From Paracoccaceae bacterium (GTDB lineage: Bacteria; Pseudomonadota; Alphaproteobacteria; Rhodobacterales; Rhodobacteraceae): DNA of 8,012 nt. The stretch lies in NCBI GenBank assembly GCA_007121115.1, contig SKMI01000255.1, forward strand, positions 1-8,012, written 5' to 3'. Below are positions 6,647 through 8,012 of the stretch, one piece after another. Every line of letters starts with the position of its first letter. Within the stretch, counting starts at the first letter, position 1. The notes beneath the pieces were generated by a model. The model was not told where the DNA came from. It searched no databases and saw nothing but the letters and a program-made list of their open reading frames with translations. The position numbers were made by a program, and so were the translations under genes.

Positions 6647-7059
6647 ATGGTTAACGTGACCGACTTCATCGACCGCACCACCCGCGTGCTGCCGCAGACG
6701 CATCATGCCGACTGGCTATTGCGCATCCCGCTGGCGCTGGTGCTGTTTCAATACGGGTTCGACAAGTTTCCCTCGTCCGCCGAGGTCGCCGCAGGCTGGG
6801 GCCTGCCGCTGTTCCTCTGGGCGCTGGCCGGGGTGGCGAGGTCGCGGTGACCGCGCTGCTGCTGGTCAGCGGGTTTTTCCGCAATCGCGCGGGCGAATTG
6901 CTGACCCGCCTGGCCGGGGCGGGCACGGCGGTGATCGTCGCCGGGGTGATCGTGGTGGCCTACTGGGCGCCGCCGCTGGACCTGCTGATGTTCAACCAGT
7001 TCCACATCCTGCTGCTGGGCGCAGGCGCATACCTGGCCCTCAAGCGCAATCCGCAGTGA
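6647..7059 (+). pseudogene. DoxX-like small membrane protein gene, apparent one-base frameshift near 6835
   Basis: Two frames together spell one DoxX-type protein of about 137 residues with four membrane helices. Bases 6647-6850 encode the first part (DADWLLRIPLALVLFQYGFDKF-like helix and the start of the second helix) and end at a TGA at 6848-6850; the piece from 6847 to 7059 encodes the rest (LLLVSGFF, a helix at about 6925-6965, and a last helix HILLLGAGAYLAL). Adding one G to the GG at 6835-6836 would join them and read AGVGEVAVTALLLVSG, restoring the conserved Gly-x-x-Glu-type motif of DoxX helices; without it the first piece ends in the unlikely tail ARSR. Alternatives are a sequencing error in a G run, or two genes coupled through the GTGA overlap at 6847-6850, where GAGG at 6838-6841 could serve as ribosome site. 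DoxX proteins are poorly characterised membrane proteins linked to redox or stress functions. No link to neighbours is evident. Confidence 0.65.
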
Positions 7060-7110
7060 TCTTCATCTTGCTGAAAATACCCATGGGGGTCCGGGGGCAG
7101 TCGCCCCCGG
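7058..7110. repeat. Probable dispersed intergenic hairpin element of Rhodobacteraceae type
   Basis: The gap between the convergent DoxX-like and cobS genes is filled by a stretch reading ATCTTCATCTTGCTGAAAAT, then ACCCATGGGGGT and a GC hairpin. From memory, many Rhodobacteraceae genomes carry multiple intergenic copies of sequence of the form TCATCTTGC-(C/T)GAAAATAC-C-rich/G-rich hairpin. Only one copy is present here, so its repeat nature cannot be shown from the window. Confidence 0.4.
7091..7110. terminator. Bidirectional terminator-like hairpin between convergent genes
   Basis: Perfect 8-bp inverted repeat CCGGGGGC (7091-7098) and GCCCCCGG (7103-7110) around the loop AGTC. It sits 31 bases after the DoxX-like stop and 3 bases after the cobS stop on the other strand. 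There is no T-run on the plus side; on the minus side TATTTT follows at a distance of about 14 bases. Confidence 0.6.
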
Positions 7111-7113
7111 CCT

Positions 7114-8012
7114 TCAGCCCAGTGCCATGCTGACGGCGCTTTCGGGCAATTCCTCGTCAAAGCAGCGCTGGTAGAACTCGGCCACGGTCTTGCGTTCCAG
7201 TTCGTCGCATTTGTTCAGGAACGACAGTCGGAAGGCATAGCCGACCGAGCGGAAGATGCGCGCGTTCTCGGCCCAGTTGATGACCGTGCGCGGCGACATG
7301 ACCGTGGACAGATCCCCGTTGATGAAGGCGGTGCGGGTCATGTCCGCCACCGTCACCATCTGGCTGATCTCCTTGCGTCCCTTGGCAGTGTTGTAGGTCG
7401 GGTTCTTGGCCAGCACGATGGCGGTTTCGGCGTCATGGCTCAGGTAGTTCAGCGTCGCCACCAGCGACCAGCGGTCCATCTGCGCCTGGTTGATCTGCTG
7501 CACGCCGTGATACAGCCCCGTGGTATCGCCCAAGCCCACGGTGTTCGCGGTGGCGAACAGCCGGAAGGACGGGTGGGGGGTGATGATCTCGTTCTGGTCC
7601 AGCAGGGTGAGCTTGCCGTCATGCTCCAGCACCCGCTGGATCACGAACATCACATCGGCGCGCCCGGCATCGTATTCGTCGAAGACGATGGCGACGGGAT
7701 TGCGCAGCGCCCAGGGCAGGATACCCTCCTGAAACTCGGTCACCTGGCGGCCGTCGCGCAGCTTGATCGCGTCCTTGCCGATCAGGTCGATCCGGCTGAT
7801 GTGGCTGTCGAGGTTCACGCGCACCGCAGGCCAGTTCAGCCGCGCGGCCACCTGTTCGATATGGGTGGACTTGCCCGTGCCGTGATAGCCTTGGATCATC
7901 ACCCGGCGGTTGTACTGAAACCCGGCCAGGATGGCGAGGGTGGTGTCGGGGTCGAACTTGTAGGTGGCGTCGATGGCGGGCACGCGCTCGGTGCGTTCCT
8001 CGAACCCCTTGA
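7114..8012 (-). CDS. cobS: Cobaltochelatase AAA+ ATPase subunit CobS (start truncated by window edge)
   Basis: ATPase subunit of the aerobic, ATP-dependent cobaltochelatase (CobN-CobS-CobT) that inserts Co2+ into hydrogenobyrinate a,c-diamide during cobalamin synthesis; CobS forms a cytoplasmic ring with CobT. The visible 298 or so residues match CobS closely by recall. Walker A GYHGTGKST is at 7864-7890, the Walker B region reads AIVFDEYDAG, and sensor-1-like FATANTVG follows. The frame stays open to the window edge, with KGFEERTERVPAID reading through the GTG at 7981-7983, so that GTG is internal and roughly 30 N-terminal residues lie outside, given the family's usual length of about 327-330. 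It ends SMALG then TGA at 7114-7116. cobT is not immediately downstream, since the next gene is convergent; it may lie elsewhere in the genome. Confidence 0.96.
   Translation of the reverse strand, partial: KGFEERTERVPAIDATYKFDPDTTLAILAGFQYNRRVMIQGYHGTGKSTHIEQVAARLNWPAVRVNLDSHISRIDLIGKDAIKLRDGRQVTEFQEGILPWALRNPVAIVFDEYDAGRADVMFVIQRVLEHDGKLTLLDQNEIITPHPSFRLFATANTVGLGDTTGLYHGVQQINQAQMDRWSLVATLNYLSHDAETAIVLAKNPTYNTAKGRKEISQMVTVADMTRTAFINGDLSTVMSPRTVINWAENARIFRSVGYAFRLSFLNKCDELERKTVAEFYQRCFDEELPESAVSMALG

Noticed and set aside
7981..7983. GTG at 7981-7983 (minus strand) as the cobS start
   Set aside because: The frame continues upstream as KGFEERTER, which resembles the CobS N-terminal region, so the start is beyond the window.

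Overview
The window comes from a high-GC alphaproteobacterial chromosome. Family Rhodobacteraceae (Roseobacter/Paracoccus-like) is the best guess, from the codon usage, the aerobic cobaltochelatase gene cobS, the VC_2705-type symporter cluster, and an intergenic hairpin element of a style I associate with this family. The species cannot be named from sequence alone.

Layout, left to right. Bases 1-1371 hold the 3' part of a large sodium:solute symporter (acetate permease-like). A 76-base gap follows, with a strong 13-bp hairpin. Then comes a tight same-strand run of four genes: a CNBD-CBS-CBS-DUF294 putative nucleotidyltransferase (1448-3268), a small two-helix membrane protein of unknown function (3279-3821), a single-domain response regulator (3802-4266), and a membrane-anchored PAS/pseudo-histidine-kinase protein fused to a DEDDh 3'-5' exonuclease (4259-6349). 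The last three overlap one another by 20 and 8 bases, so they are very probably translated from one message. After them come a tRNA-Gly(CCC) gene with encoded CCA (6426-6499) and a short DoxX-like membrane protein gene that appears broken by a one-base frameshift near 6835 (6647-7059). A GC-rich hairpin element (about 7058-7110) lies between convergent genes. The start-truncated cobS gene occupies the minus strand from 7114 to the window end.

How the genes may work together: the symporter takes up a small carboxylate, judging by family. The four downstream genes look like a signalling or nucleotide-processing module: a ligand-sensing putative nucleotidyltransferase, a phospho-receiver without output domain, and a membrane sensor whose kinase part looks catalytically dead and whose output is an apparently intact nuclease. 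Such genes are known to travel with this symporter subfamily, but I know of no defined biochemical role for the module, and it is the most interesting part of the window. The tRNA, DoxX-like gene and cobS are ordinary neighbours with no evident tie to it. No CRISPR array, insertion sequence or prophage signal was seen.
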